Part shown: one piece after another, positions 14,656 through 21,949 of the stretch | Layout of the letters: each line of letters starts with the position of its first letter | How positions within the stretch are numbered: the first letter of the stretch is position 1 | Assembly (NCBI GenBank): GCA_964547105.1 | Contig: CAZJLO010000025.1 | Coordinates: forward strand, 1-27,486 | DNA from: RXOA01 sp964547105 | Lineage (GTDB): Bacteria > Bipolaricaulota > Bipolaricaulia > UBA7950 > UBA9294 | Length of the DNA stretch: 27,486 bases | Direction: 5' to 3' | Notes under the pieces: model-generated | Seen by the model: only the letters and a program-made list of their open reading frames with translations | Told to the model about the DNA's origin: nothing | Database searches by the model: none | Made by a program: the position numbers and the translations under genes

Positions 14656-17274
14656 ATGAGAGTGAGCGATCTACGACAACAGTACTTAGGTTTCTTCGAG
14701 GAGCGCGGGCACGAGCGAATCCCGAGTTCATCGCTGGTTCCCAACGATCCGACGCTCCTGTTTACGGCGGCCGGGATGGTGCAGTTCAAGGATCTGTTCT
14801 GGGGACGCGGGACAGCAGCCTTCTCCCGCGCCACCAGCTGCCAGAAGTGCTTCCGTACCACGGACATCGAGAATGTGGGACGAACAGCCTACCACCACAC
14901 GTTCTTCGAGATGCTGGGGAATTTCTCGTTCGGTTCGTATTTCAAGGAAGGGGCGATCGATCTGGCATGGGAGTTCCTCACGAAGGAACTCTCGATCCCT
15001 GCCGAGCGACTCTCGGTTTCGGTGTACGAAGAAGATGAAGACGCGTATCGGATCTGGCAGGACAGGATCGGGATCCCTGTGGAGAGGATCTCCAGACTCG
15101 GCAAGCGGCACAACTGGTGGGGGCCGGTTGGAGACGGAGGGCCGTGCGGCCCGGATTCGGAGATCTTCTTTGACGCCGGAGAGGATCGGTCTTGCGGTCC
15201 TGATTGCCGCGGCGTTGGCTGCGACTGCGATCGTTTCTCTGAGATCTGGAACCTCGTATTCATGGAATACGATGCGCAGACCGACGGATCGCTAGCGCCG
15301 CTTGTTCGCAAGAGCATCGATACGGGCATGGGATTGGAGCGAACCTCCGCCGTACTTCAGGGAGTCTCAACGAACTTCGAAATCGACCTATTCCGCGGAT
15401 TGCTGGAGTCGATCGAGGCGGCGACGCCGGGAAATGTTCAGGGCCGGCTTGCGATTCAGTACCGAAATGCCGTCGCCGACCATGTTCGCGGCGTGCTGTT
15501 CCTTGTAGCCGACGGTGTCCTTCCCAGCAACGAAGGGCGGGGGTATGTGGCTCGAAGGATTCTGCGGCGCGCGGTTCGCGCCGGTGAACACCTTGGGCTA
15601 CCCGAAGGGACATTGGCGAAGCTCGTCGAACCGATCGTTGTCACGATGGGAGCGTCTTACCCTGAGATCGTCCAGGCGAGCGAGGTGGCCGAGCGGGTGA
15701 TCGGCCGAGAAGAGTCGGTGTTTCGACGTACGTTGCGCGAAGGGGAGCGGCGACTCGAAAAGCTGATCGCCGCGCAGAGCGAAGCGGACGGGAAGGACCG
15801 CGTTCTTCCTGGCGGGGCTGTATTCGAATTGCATGACACGTACGGTTTCCCCGTCGAGATGGTGCGGGAAATCGCTGCCGATGCTGGATTCTCCCTCGAT
15901 GATATCGGCTATCGAGAAGCGCTTGCCCGGCAGCGTGAGCGGTCGCGAAAAGACACCGAAAGGTCGCACCACGAGGCCTCCAGGAGCGCGGGGACCGGCG
16001 GCGCAAGCGGGAATATGTGGCGCGAGGAGACGGTCTTTGTCGGCTACGAAACACTGGAGACGGAGTCGGAGATTCTCTGGATCCATCCGGAGGAAGCGGA
16101 TCTTCGGATCGTCTTCGCGCAAACTCCCTTCTATGCGGAATCCGGTGGGCAAGTTGCTGACGAGGGTGTGGTCCGGTGCGCTGACGGCGGCGGAATCGGC
16201 CGTGTCCTCGATGTCCGGAAGAACGCATCCGGCGCATTCGAGCATCTGGTGCGAGTGGAAGAGGGGAAGTTCTCCCTTGGGGATCGCTGTGTGCTCAGAG
16301 TGAATGCGCAAAGGCGCCGACGAATCGAACGTAATCACACGGCGACTCACCTTCTGCATCGGGCACTACGTCAGGTGGTGGGCGAACATGTCATTCAGGC
16401 GGGGTCGGTGGTTGGGGCGGATGAACTACGATTTGACTTCTCGCACTTCGAGCCGCTTGCGGAGGAACAGATTGCGCGAGTCGAAGACGAGGTCAACGAG
16501 GCGATCTGGGCGGATTACCCGGTTGAGACGCTTGAGCTTCCGATGGAGGATGCGCTGGCAAGCGGTGCGCTGGCGCATTTCGTCGAGGAATACCGGGGCA
16601 AAGAGCGGGTGCGCGTGCTGTGCGTCGGCGACTACAGCAAGGAACTCTGTGGTGGGACCCATGTTCGTCGGAGCGGCGAGATCGGGCTGGTCCTGATTAC
16701 GGAAGAGGGAAGTGTGGCTGCAGGGACGCGCCGGATCCGCGCCGTGACATCAGAGGGCGTTGTCGCAATTCAGCGAGAGCGATTCCGGCGGCTTGCCGAC
16801 CTGGAGACTGCGCTGGGTGAAGATCCGTTGGAGAGCGTTGCGCGATTGCGAGCCGAGCAGCGGGGACTTTCGCAGCGTGTCGCACAGCTCAGTGAGGTTC
16901 TCCTTCAGCAGGAAGTCGACAGACTTGCTGAAGGTGTCAGCCGCTCTGCCGGGCGAGCTTTGTTGGTTGATCGAGTGGATCGGCCGGCAGACGAGCTGAA
17001 GCGGATGACGGATTTGCTGGAAGAGAAGCTCAATCCAGCGATTGTCGTGCTGATTGGAGTGGTCGACGAGCGCGGCGTGGCCGTGTGCAAGAAGAGCGCC
17101 GGGATCGACGGATTCCATGCCGGGAACCTGGTTCGGTCGCTCTCGAAGATTCTTGGCGGCGGCGGTGGCGGGAACGATCGGTTCGGACAAGGCGGGGGCG
17201 GAAAGGTCGCCGCGATCGGCGAAGCCCTTGCTGCGGCAGCCGAGAACTTAGGGTGCCCCGAGGCCTGGACCTAA
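14656..17274 (+). CDS. alaS: Alanine-tRNA ligase
   Basis: This enzyme charges tRNA-Ala and edits mischarged Ser and Gly. It has 872 residues, full length. The N-terminal class II core shows HHTFFEMLGNFSFG and the G-M-G-L-E-R motif. The editing domain has H561-x3-H565 (RNHTATHLLH) and C665-x3-H669 (CGGTH), the four zinc-site residues. The C-terminal C-Ala domain ends in a glycine-rich stretch (GGGGGGNDRFGQGGGG) typical of bacterial AlaRS. The start is supported by CAGGAG (14644-14649), 6 bases upstream. It is a single-gene unit convergent with dnaN and separated from it by a strong hairpin. Confidence 0.98.
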   Translation: MRVSDLRQQYLGFFEERGHERIPSSSLVPNDPTLLFTAAGMVQFKDLFWGRGTAAFSRATSCQKCFRTTDIENVGRTAYHHTFFEMLGNFSFGSYFKEGAIDLAWEFLTKELSIPAERLSVSVYEEDEDAYRIWQDRIGIPVERISRLGKRHNWWGPVGDGGPCGPDSEIFFDAGEDRSCGPDCRGVGCDCDRFSEIWNLVFMEYDAQTDGSLAPLVRKSIDTGMGLERTSAVLQGVSTNFEIDLFRGLLESIEAATPGNVQGRLAIQYRNAVADHVRGVLFLVADGVLPSNEGRGYVARRILRRAVRAGEHLGLPEGTLAKLVEPIVVTMGASYPEIVQASEVAERVIGREESVFRRTLREGERRLEKLIAAQSEADGKDRVLPGGAVFELHDTYGFPVEMVREIAADAGFSLDDIGYREALARQRERSRKDTERSHHEASRSAGTGGASGNMWREETVFVGYETLETESEILWIHPEEADLRIVFAQTPFYAESGGQVADEGVVRCADGGGIGRVLDVRKNASGAFEHLVRVEEGKFSLGDRCVLRVNAQRRRRIERNHTATHLLHRALRQVVGEHVIQAGSVVGADELRFDFSHFEPLAEEQIARVEDEVNEAIWADYPVETLELPMEDALASGALAHFVEEYRGKERVRVLCVGDYSKELCGGTHVRRSGEIGLVLITEEGSVAAGTRRIRAVTSEGVVAIQRERFRRLADLETALGEDPLESVARLRAEQRGLSQRVAQLSEVLLQQEVDRLAEGVSRSAGRALLVDRVDRPADELKRMTDLLEEKLNPAIVVLIGVVDERGVAVCKKSAGIDGFHAGNLVRSLSKILGGGGGGNDRFGQGGGGKVAAIGEALAAAAENLGCPEAWT

Positions 17275-17336
17275 CGGAAGGTGGCAGTGTGAGTCTCGAG
17301 GCGAATCGCCGGAGGCTCGACCTCTTCCGGCAAGTG

Positions 17337-17379
17337 CATCATCGCTGTGCACCGGGTGGGCGGGTGCACAGCGATGATG
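17337..17379. terminator. Perfect 17-bp hairpin between alaS and dnaN
   Basis: CATCATCGCTGTGCACC (17337-17353) pairs with its exact complement at 17363-17379 around a 9-base loop (GGGTGGGCG). It lies 62 bases after alaS and 58 bases beyond the end of dnaN on the other strand, so it could stop transcription both ways. Neither side has a T run, so it may act with Rho or as an mRNA 3'-end stabiliser rather than as a classic intrinsic terminator. Confidence 0.6.
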
Positions 17380-17437
17380 GAGCGGACCTTCTCACAGGAG
17401 CAGCCTCTCGTGTGATGACGGCGCCTCTTGAGCCTGG

Positions 17438-18589
17438 TCAGCTTGTGAGCCGGACCGGCATGCAGACATAGAGGAATCCGGAATCCTCCTCAGCGAACGG
17501 ATCGCCCGATGGCTCAATCAGGCCGGCCTTCTCCGTTGACGAGAGATGCATCACGATTTCATCGGAATCCATTCGCTTCAGCGCATCAAGCAGATACTCC
17601 GCCTTGAACGCGATGTCGATATCCTGCTCGGGAGCGTTGGCGAGACGAACGCGCTCTTCGCCCTCTCCTTTGTCTTTTGATGATGAAGAGATTCGAACGG
17701 CGGTTTCCTCGGAAGAGGCGCGAACCGTGACCGCGCCAGATTCCTCGGCGGCAGTAATCGCCATTCGCTGAAGCGTGTCGTAGAGGGCGCGTCGATTGAA
17801 AGACAGAGCGATCGGATTGTCCTTGGGAATCACGCGTTCGAAGTCGGGGAACTCTTCGGCGATGGTTTTCGCCATGAACACCACGCCGCCGGCCTGGAAG
17901 AACAGCTGGCCTTCGCCTCGGAACAACACAACTTCCTCCGCGCCAAGCTGAGAAAGGACCCGGTCAAGGTCGCCGAGAACGCCTGCCTCGACGAGAAACT
18001 CCCCTTCCTCGAGGATCTCAAGGACTTCGATGGTCTTCATCGACAGTCGATACCCATTGGTGGCGACGAGCTTCGCTGCGCCATCCTTGAGGACGACGGC
18101 CACGCCGGTGAGGCTGAGGCGCGTCGTTTCGCCGGCCTTTAGTGCAGCAAACGCAGTCTGTTCCAGGGCGCGATGGAACCGTCCCGCGGCAAGCGCTGCG
18201 ACTTTCGTCTCCGGGAGATTGAACGCTTCCGGGTAGTCTTCGACGGGCAGCGTCGGCAGGTCGAAGGATGTTTCTCCGCAGCGGAGGTGAACCACCGTGC
18301 TGTCGGAGTCGCTGCCCTTGATCTGGATCTCTTCGTCCTCCGGCAGGTGCTGGGCGATGCGCACGAACACCGATCCGTTCAGCACGGCGGCTCCATCTGG
18401 GCCCGAGTTCTGGATCGGTACCGTGCAGCTCAATGCGCGTTCGAGATCGGTGGCATAGAGCTCGAGAGAATCCCCGCGAACCGTCAGCTTGACGCCTCCG
18501 AGGATCGGCATACTGCTTCTCGTTCCTAGTGCATAACCAGCCAGTTTGACACCCGTGACCAGGGCGGACTTGGCACAGACGAAGTTCAT
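17438..18589 (-). CDS. dnaN: DNA polymerase III beta sliding clamp
   Basis: This is the ring-shaped clamp that tethers polymerase to DNA. It has 383 residues, normal length. It starts MNFVCAKSALVTGV and has the family pattern of three repeated clamp folds: GGVKLTV with ATDLERALSC in domain 1, LTGVAVVL with KLVATNGYRLSMK in domain 2, and the C-terminal F-L-Y-V-C-M-P-V-R-L strand that forms the partner-binding cleft. The start at 18589 is chosen over an upstream in-frame start because AAGGGGG lies just upstream and clamps normally begin here. It sits downstream of lspA and tmk on the same strand (34 bases after tmk), not beside dnaA or recF. It probably shares their transcript. Confidence 0.96.
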   Translation of the reverse strand: MNFVCAKSALVTGVKLAGYALGTRSSMPILGGVKLTVRGDSLELYATDLERALSCTVPIQNSGPDGAAVLNGSVFVRIAQHLPEDEEIQIKGSDSDSTVVHLRCGETSFDLPTLPVEDYPEAFNLPETKVAALAAGRFHRALEQTAFAALKAGETTRLSLTGVAVVLKDGAAKLVATNGYRLSMKTIEVLEILEEGEFLVEAGVLGDLDRVLSQLGAEEVVLFRGEGQLFFQAGGVVFMAKTIAEEFPDFERVIPKDNPIALSFNRRALYDTLQRMAITAAEESGAVTVRASSEETAVRISSSSKDKGEGEERVRLANAPEQDIDIAFKAEYLLDALKRMDSDEIVMHLSSTEKAGLIEPSGDPFAEEDSGFLYVCMPVRLTS

Positions 18590-18623
18590 GGAATCCCCCT
18601 TACAAGAACAATCTCCACTGCGA

Positions 18624-19259
18624 TCATACCCGATCGTTTTCGACGGAGGAAACAGCCTGTATCCGATGCTGGATCGCGGTCGCGACTGCCTCGATGTCCT
18701 CCGTCGCCGGGACAATCAGTGCTGTTGGCTCATCGAGAAGCAGCTCTTTGTAGCCATCATAGATCCGCCGATAAAAAGGAATATCCTCCTGTTCGATCCG
18801 ATCAGGGTGCGCGCCGCGGCGAGCCAGGGCATCCTCCGGTCCGACATCGAGAAAGATGACGAGATCGGAGGGGCGATGATCGGTTGCCGCGTCGTTGAGA
18901 CGGCGAATCAGGTCAAGATCCAAGCCTCGTCCGTATCCTTGATAGGCAAGACTTGACATTCTGTAGCGGCTGGAGATGACCACATGCCCCGCAGCAAGAG
19001 CGGGCTTGATAATCTCACGCGTCAGCTGCGCACGGCAGGTCATGAACAGAAGAAGCTCCGACAGAGCATCCAGATCGTGGTTCTTATCCGAAAGGAGAAT
19101 TTGACGGACCTGCTCGCCGATGCTTGTCCCCCCCGGCTCACGAGTCAAGGTCACTTCGTATCCTTGCTGTCGCAGGCTCTCGCCAAGAAGCCGCGCCTGC
19201 GTCGACTTGCCGGTGAAGTCGAGTCCTTCAAACACGATGAGCTTGCCTTGCCAGATCAT
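18624..19259 (-). CDS. tmk: Thymidylate kinase
   Basis: This enzyme phosphorylates dTMP to dTDP for DNA synthesis. It has 211 residues. The P-loop is G12-L-D-F-T-G-K-S19, the dTMP-binding motif is R40-E-P-G-G-T, then AYQGYGRGLD, and a LID segment contains DRIEQED. One odd point is the family's D-R-[YH] motif, which here is S97-R98-Y99, so the aspartate is replaced by serine while the key arginine stays. The start is ATG 19259, which overlaps the lspA stop as ATGA (19256-19259), so the two genes are coupled. The product makes the nucleotide used by the polymerase and clamp encoded nearby. Confidence 0.95.
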   Translation of the reverse strand: MIWQGKLIVFEGLDFTGKSTQARLLGESLRQQGYEVTLTREPGGTSIGEQVRQILLSDKNHDLDALSELLLFMTCRAQLTREIIKPALAAGHVVISSRYRMSSLAYQGYGRGLDLDLIRRLNDAATDHRPSDLVIFLDVGPEDALARRGAHPDRIEQEDIPFYRRIYDGYKELLLDEPTALIVPATEDIEAVATAIQHRIQAVSSVENDRV

Positions 19260-19705
19260 TCCGCGTCCTTCCCAAACACGAGACCGATTGCCACCAGCAA
19301 TACGCCGACGACGATACATGCATCGGCGACGTTGAAGACCGAAAATCCGCGGACTTCGATATAGTCGACAACGTATCCGAGGAATGCGCGGTCAATCAAG
19401 TTGCCGGCTGCCCCGGCAAGCAGAAGCGGCAGGCCATAACGATACGGAGCTGGAATGCGCTCTGCTACTGCAAGCAAGATCAGCAGGGCCAGAACGACCA
19501 AAGAAGATACGGCGATGAACAACTCGCTGTGCCCGGGAAACAGGCCGAATGCTCCGCCGGGGTTTCGCGCGACAGAGAGTCTGACCCAGGTTCCCAGAAT
19601 CGCGCGAGCGGTTCCGGGGGGATAGCGTGAAAGAACATACCACTTGAGAAACTGGTCCAACGCGACAAGAGCCAGAGGAGGCACGAAACGAAGCAGACGC
19701 GACAT
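19256..19705 (-). CDS. lspA: Lipoprotein signal peptidase II
   Basis: This inner-membrane aspartic peptidase removes signal peptides from diacylated prolipoproteins. It has 149 residues with four hydrophobic segments. Motifs are N-P-G-G-A-F-G (usually NxGAAFG), A-G-N-L-I-D-R followed by V-V-D-Y-I (first catalytic Asp), and F-N-V-A-D-A (second catalytic Asp). The start ATG 19705 gives the usual N-terminus. A TTG at 19741 would add 12 residues, and AGGAG lies between the two. A client may be the PKD lipoprotein at 24086. It is the first gene of lspA-tmk-dnaN. I could not find a confident promoter upstream. Confidence 0.95.
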   Translation of the reverse strand: MSRLLRFVPPLALVALDQFLKWYVLSRYPPGTARAILGTWVRLSVARNPGGAFGLFPGHSELFIAVSSLVVLALLILLAVAERIPAPYRYGLPLLLAGAAGNLIDRAFLGYVVDYIEVRGFSVFNVADACIVVGVLLVAIGLVFGKDAE

Positions 19706-19774
19706 AGTGGACAGACTACTCTCCTGGATGCTCGGAATCAAGTCCTATTGGCGCATATCGCCATCGAGTTGCTC

Positions 19775-19803
19775 TTGATAGGTCGTCCATGGTAGCCTAT
19801 GGG
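19775..19803 (+). promoter_or_regulatory. Weak promoter candidate for the DUF4282-like gene
   Basis: -35 TTGATA (19775-19780), 17 bases, then a poor -10 TATGGG (19798-19803). The stretch contains nested inverted arms (TTGATA...TATCAA and CCAT...ATGG), which could be an operator or chance. Confidence 0.3.
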
Positions 19804-19841
19804 ATATCAACAGCTTGAACGGGCAAGAAAGGAAGGCAGCG

Positions 19842-20078
19842 ATGCGAGAGTACCTCAGTTTTGAGCGGTTCTTGACCCCCCGGCTGATTCAGGTTGCGTT
19901 CTGGGTCGGTGTGGGGGTCACTACGGTTCGTGGGATTACGATGCTCGCCAGCCGGTTCGGTGGCGCCGCGGTGATCATCAACGGGCTGATCTGGTTGTTT
20001 GTCGGACCGATTGTCGTCCGTGTCCTGTGTGAAGTGATCATGGCCATCTTCTCGATGGCGGGAAGGGACAGCGAGTAG
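19842..20078 (+). CDS. Small DUF4282-like membrane protein
   Basis: The product has 78 residues. It begins with a soluble stretch M-R-E-Y-L-S-F-E-R-F-L-T-P, then two hydrophobic segments (~16-34 and ~43-67) around an S-R-F-G-G-A turn, and a short polar tail. The order 'FERFLTP, membrane segment, membrane segment' resembles DUF4282 proteins, whose role is unknown. The start is set by AAGGAAGG at 19829-19836, five bases upstream; an in-frame ATG at 19815 has no such site. It is monocistronic and divergent from lspA. The function is not predictable. Confidence 0.75.
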   Translation: MREYLSFERFLTPRLIQVAFWVGVGVTTVRGITMLASRFGGAAVIINGLIWLFVGPIVVRVLCEVIMAIFSMAGRDSE

Positions 20079-20428
20079 CTTCGTGGATCGGAGGCTGGAG
20101 CCGCTGTCGGTGGCAGCGGGGGGCAGTTCGTCGGGCGACGTTCGGTAGCGAATGTCCCATCGCGCGCTGAGCCCGTAGAAATGAGGCATAGGGGCAGATG
20201 GCGTGCTGGGGTGACGAACGTCCTATGGTTGCCGGAATGGCCCAAGGGAAGCATGTGTGCGAAACGAACGAATTAGGGTGTTTTCGCGGAAACTCGCCTG
20301 GGTAGGGGCTTCGTGGAAATATCCGTACGGACCCGATGCCGGCATGAGTGCTCTTGACTCATCCCCCATTGGTCGTGTATCGATATCGGTGGTCTTCGGA
20401 TGTACCTCTTCTGCTAGGAGGCTCTGCC
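20079..20428. other. Intergenic stretch with small hairpin and promoter
   Basis: I see no gene here. A 6-bp hairpin CCGCTG/CAGCGG (20101-20119) just after the DUF4282-like gene may help end its transcript. The right end holds a promoter-like element and palindrome (20344-20383) for the next gene. Open frames in the middle lack start signals. Confidence 0.5.
20344..20383 (+). promoter_or_regulatory. Promoter with overlapping palindrome before the RHH-like gene
   Basis: -35 TTGACT (20354-20359, 5 of 6 consensus), an 18-base spacer and a weak -10 TATCGA (20378-20383). ATGAGT (20344-20349) and ACTCAT (20357-20362) form a perfect 6-bp inverted repeat over the -35 box. Ribbon-helix-helix proteins commonly bind short palindromes in their own promoters, so autoregulation is a reasonable guess. 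Confidence 0.4.
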
Positions 20429-20638
20429 GTGGTGGATCACCCAGATGATGTGTTGGATCGAACGATGTTACGCAGCCTTGCGTTGATTGCGGCGGCGAAC
20501 CAACGTTCCCTTGTCGAGGAGCTGAACGTGGCTGTCGGCAGCTATGTGCTGCGCGAAATGGCGACACGAGGCGAGGAGCAGATCTTGGAGGATGCGCTAT
20601 TTGAAGTGATGCGTGTCGACGGCGTCTCGAGCGGTTAG
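20429..20638 (+). CDS. Small ribbon-helix-helix-like protein
   Basis: This is a 69-residue protein. The segment D-R-T-M-L could form the strand, R-S-L-A-L-I-A-A-A-N-Q the first helix and S-L-V-E-E-L-N-V-A-V-G-S-Y-V the second, matching the Arc/MetJ type of DNA-binding fold seen in many antitoxins. The start is GTG 20429 (or GTG 20432), with TAGGAGG at 20415-20421. No toxin-like partner is adjacent: the next gene on this strand is hom, over 1.3 kb away. It could be a solitary regulator. The fold assignment is by pattern only. Confidence 0.6.
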   Translation: MVDHPDDVLDRTMLRSLALIAAANQRSLVEELNVAVGSYVLREMATRGEEQILEDALFEVMRVDGVSSG

Positions 20639-20652
20639 CGGCTCGAGACGCC
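20621..20652 (+). terminator. 12-bp hairpin enclosing the RHH-like gene's stop codon
   Basis: GGCGTCTCGAGC (20621-20632) pairs perfectly with GCTCGAGACGCC (20641-20652) around an 8-base loop that contains the TAG stop (20636-20638). It lies between convergent genes and has no strong T run, so it may terminate in both directions or influence the end of translation. Confidence 0.6.
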
Positions 20653-20668
20653 TGTGAGTTTGTCCACT

Positions 20669-21835
20669 CTATTTTATGAGCGGCAAGACGATTTGAAGGA
20701 GAGACGACTCGTCCAGTTGCTCTCCAAGAAGGAACCAGAAGAAGCCGTCGGTCTCCCAGAATGCCTCGCAAATTGAAGGCAAGCCGGGGATGGCGTTTCC
20801 TTCTGTGGTCAGCGATGAGCGATTGAGAATCCGAACGCGCTGGCCGTCAACTTCATGCACGTTCCCGTAGCCGGAAATCGTGGCTTTGCGTCTGCCCAGG
20901 TTGTGGAGAAGATAGTTCGAGACGCGCAGGATCAGCCGGGGCGGCTCATCAGAAGCATCAGCCTGATCAGACGCCTTCGCTGTTGCCACGAACTCGATCG
21001 TGACTTGACCTTGGGAGCTGGCTGAATCCCATATTGTGTGGGCGCGATCTCCGTCGACGCGGTAGCCCAGTTCGTGAAACGCATCCAGAGGGAGCGGAGA
21101 TGGCCAGAAATCGGCGACCTCCGTCGTGCTCATGGTTTGGCCGATGAACTGACGCGTATTCGCCAACGGCACGTAGCGAAGGCGTGCCTCTGGTGGATTG
21201 TGGTGGACATCGCGATAGGTCAGTACCAGGGGAACATTTGGAGGGAGTAGCATCGACCAGGAGGAACCTGGAGCTGGATGAGCGACGATCCGTAGGGGGA
21301 AATATGTCTCGATGTCGAACAAAATGCTCGCCTTGCGGAAGGGAAATCGCAGCTCCCGCAGCAATTGCGGTTGCAGGGAGGTGCGCGGCTTCAGGCGGAC
21401 TTCACGTCCCTGCCGACCATGTAGGGATTCACGCGGCCCCTCGGCGAAGAGAAAATCGCTTGTGAGCTGTGCAAGGAAACGAAGTTCGCCCAAGGTTCGC
21501 AGGGATGCGAATGGTGACGGGATGAGCCAGCCGGAGTAGCGAACGGCAATCTCCCGGCTACGATCGTAGACCCATGTAGTCTTCCCGTCGTAGGTCGCGC
21601 GAAGGTTCGGCATATCCTCAGCTGTGTACTCGATGTTGCCGAGCAGCGACTCCTGCAGCTTGGAGAAGGGGTCGGCGTAGGACTGGTACTCAACGGAAAC
21701 GAAGGAACGATCTATGGCAACGGATGCCGTCATTCTGACATCTCCCGCTTCCACGGTCTGAACCGCGCTGAAAGCGGGCGAGGCGATGTGGGCGTTCTGC
21801 GCGGCAGTCACAAACTCCCGAAGCGTTTGTTCCAT
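20669..21835 (-). CDS. Unrecognised 388-residue protein, possibly LolA-like in its N-terminal half
   Basis: I do not recognise a firm family. The start is ATG 21835 with AAAGGAGGAG just upstream. No signal peptide or membrane segment is visible. The first ~200 residues alternate beta strands in a pattern like lipoprotein-carrier or regulator proteins of the LolA/MucB fold (a helix, then FSAVQTVEAGDVRMTASVAI, then ATYDGKTTWVYDRSREIAV and LKPRTSL). The second half has YRVDGDRAHTIW, VTIEFVATAK and a C-terminal FWETDGFFWFLLGE. That last part resembles the DUF4367-type end of anti-sigma proteins only loosely. It is a single gene divergent from hom and its job is unknown. Confidence 0.7.
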   Translation of the reverse strand: MEQTLREFVTAAQNAHIASPAFSAVQTVEAGDVRMTASVAIDRSFVSVEYQSYADPFSKLQESLLGNIEYTAEDMPNLRATYDGKTTWVYDRSREIAVRYSGWLIPSPFASLRTLGELRFLAQLTSDFLFAEGPRESLHGRQGREVRLKPRTSLQPQLLRELRFPFRKASILFDIETYFPLRIVAHPAPGSSWSMLLPPNVPLVLTYRDVHHNPPEARLRYVPLANTRQFIGQTMSTTEVADFWPSPLPLDAFHELGYRVDGDRAHTIWDSASSQGQVTIEFVATAKASDQADASDEPPRLILRVSNYLLHNLGRRKATISGYGNVHEVDGQRVRILNRSSLTTEGNAIPGLPSICEAFWETDGFFWFLLGEQLDESSLLQIVLPLIK

Positions 21836-21846
21836 GTGCTCCTCCT

Positions 21847-21876
21847 TTGGCAAAACCGTGCTTGACGAAGTATATC
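21847..21876 (+). promoter_or_regulatory. Promoter candidate for hom
   Basis: -35 TTGGCA (21847-21852), an 18-base spacer and -10 TATATC (21871-21876). On the other strand TATACT (21874-21869) is a good -10 for the divergent 388-residue gene, though its -35 (TCGAAC) is weak. The two promoters would overlap. Confidence 0.4.
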
Positions 21877-21949
21877 TACGTTCCGGGAGCGGTTCGATGC
21901 CGAATCTGCCTGGTTCGGACTCGGACTGTGGGTTTCGGGAGGTACTTTG

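Noticed and set aside
17288..17471. Small GTG frame between alaS and dnaN
   Set aside because: It runs through the perfect hairpin and into the end of dnaN, and shows no recognisable family.
20257..20448. Frame upstream of the RHH-like gene as a possible toxin
   Set aside because: It has no SD, overlaps the RHH-like start out of frame and has no toxin motif.
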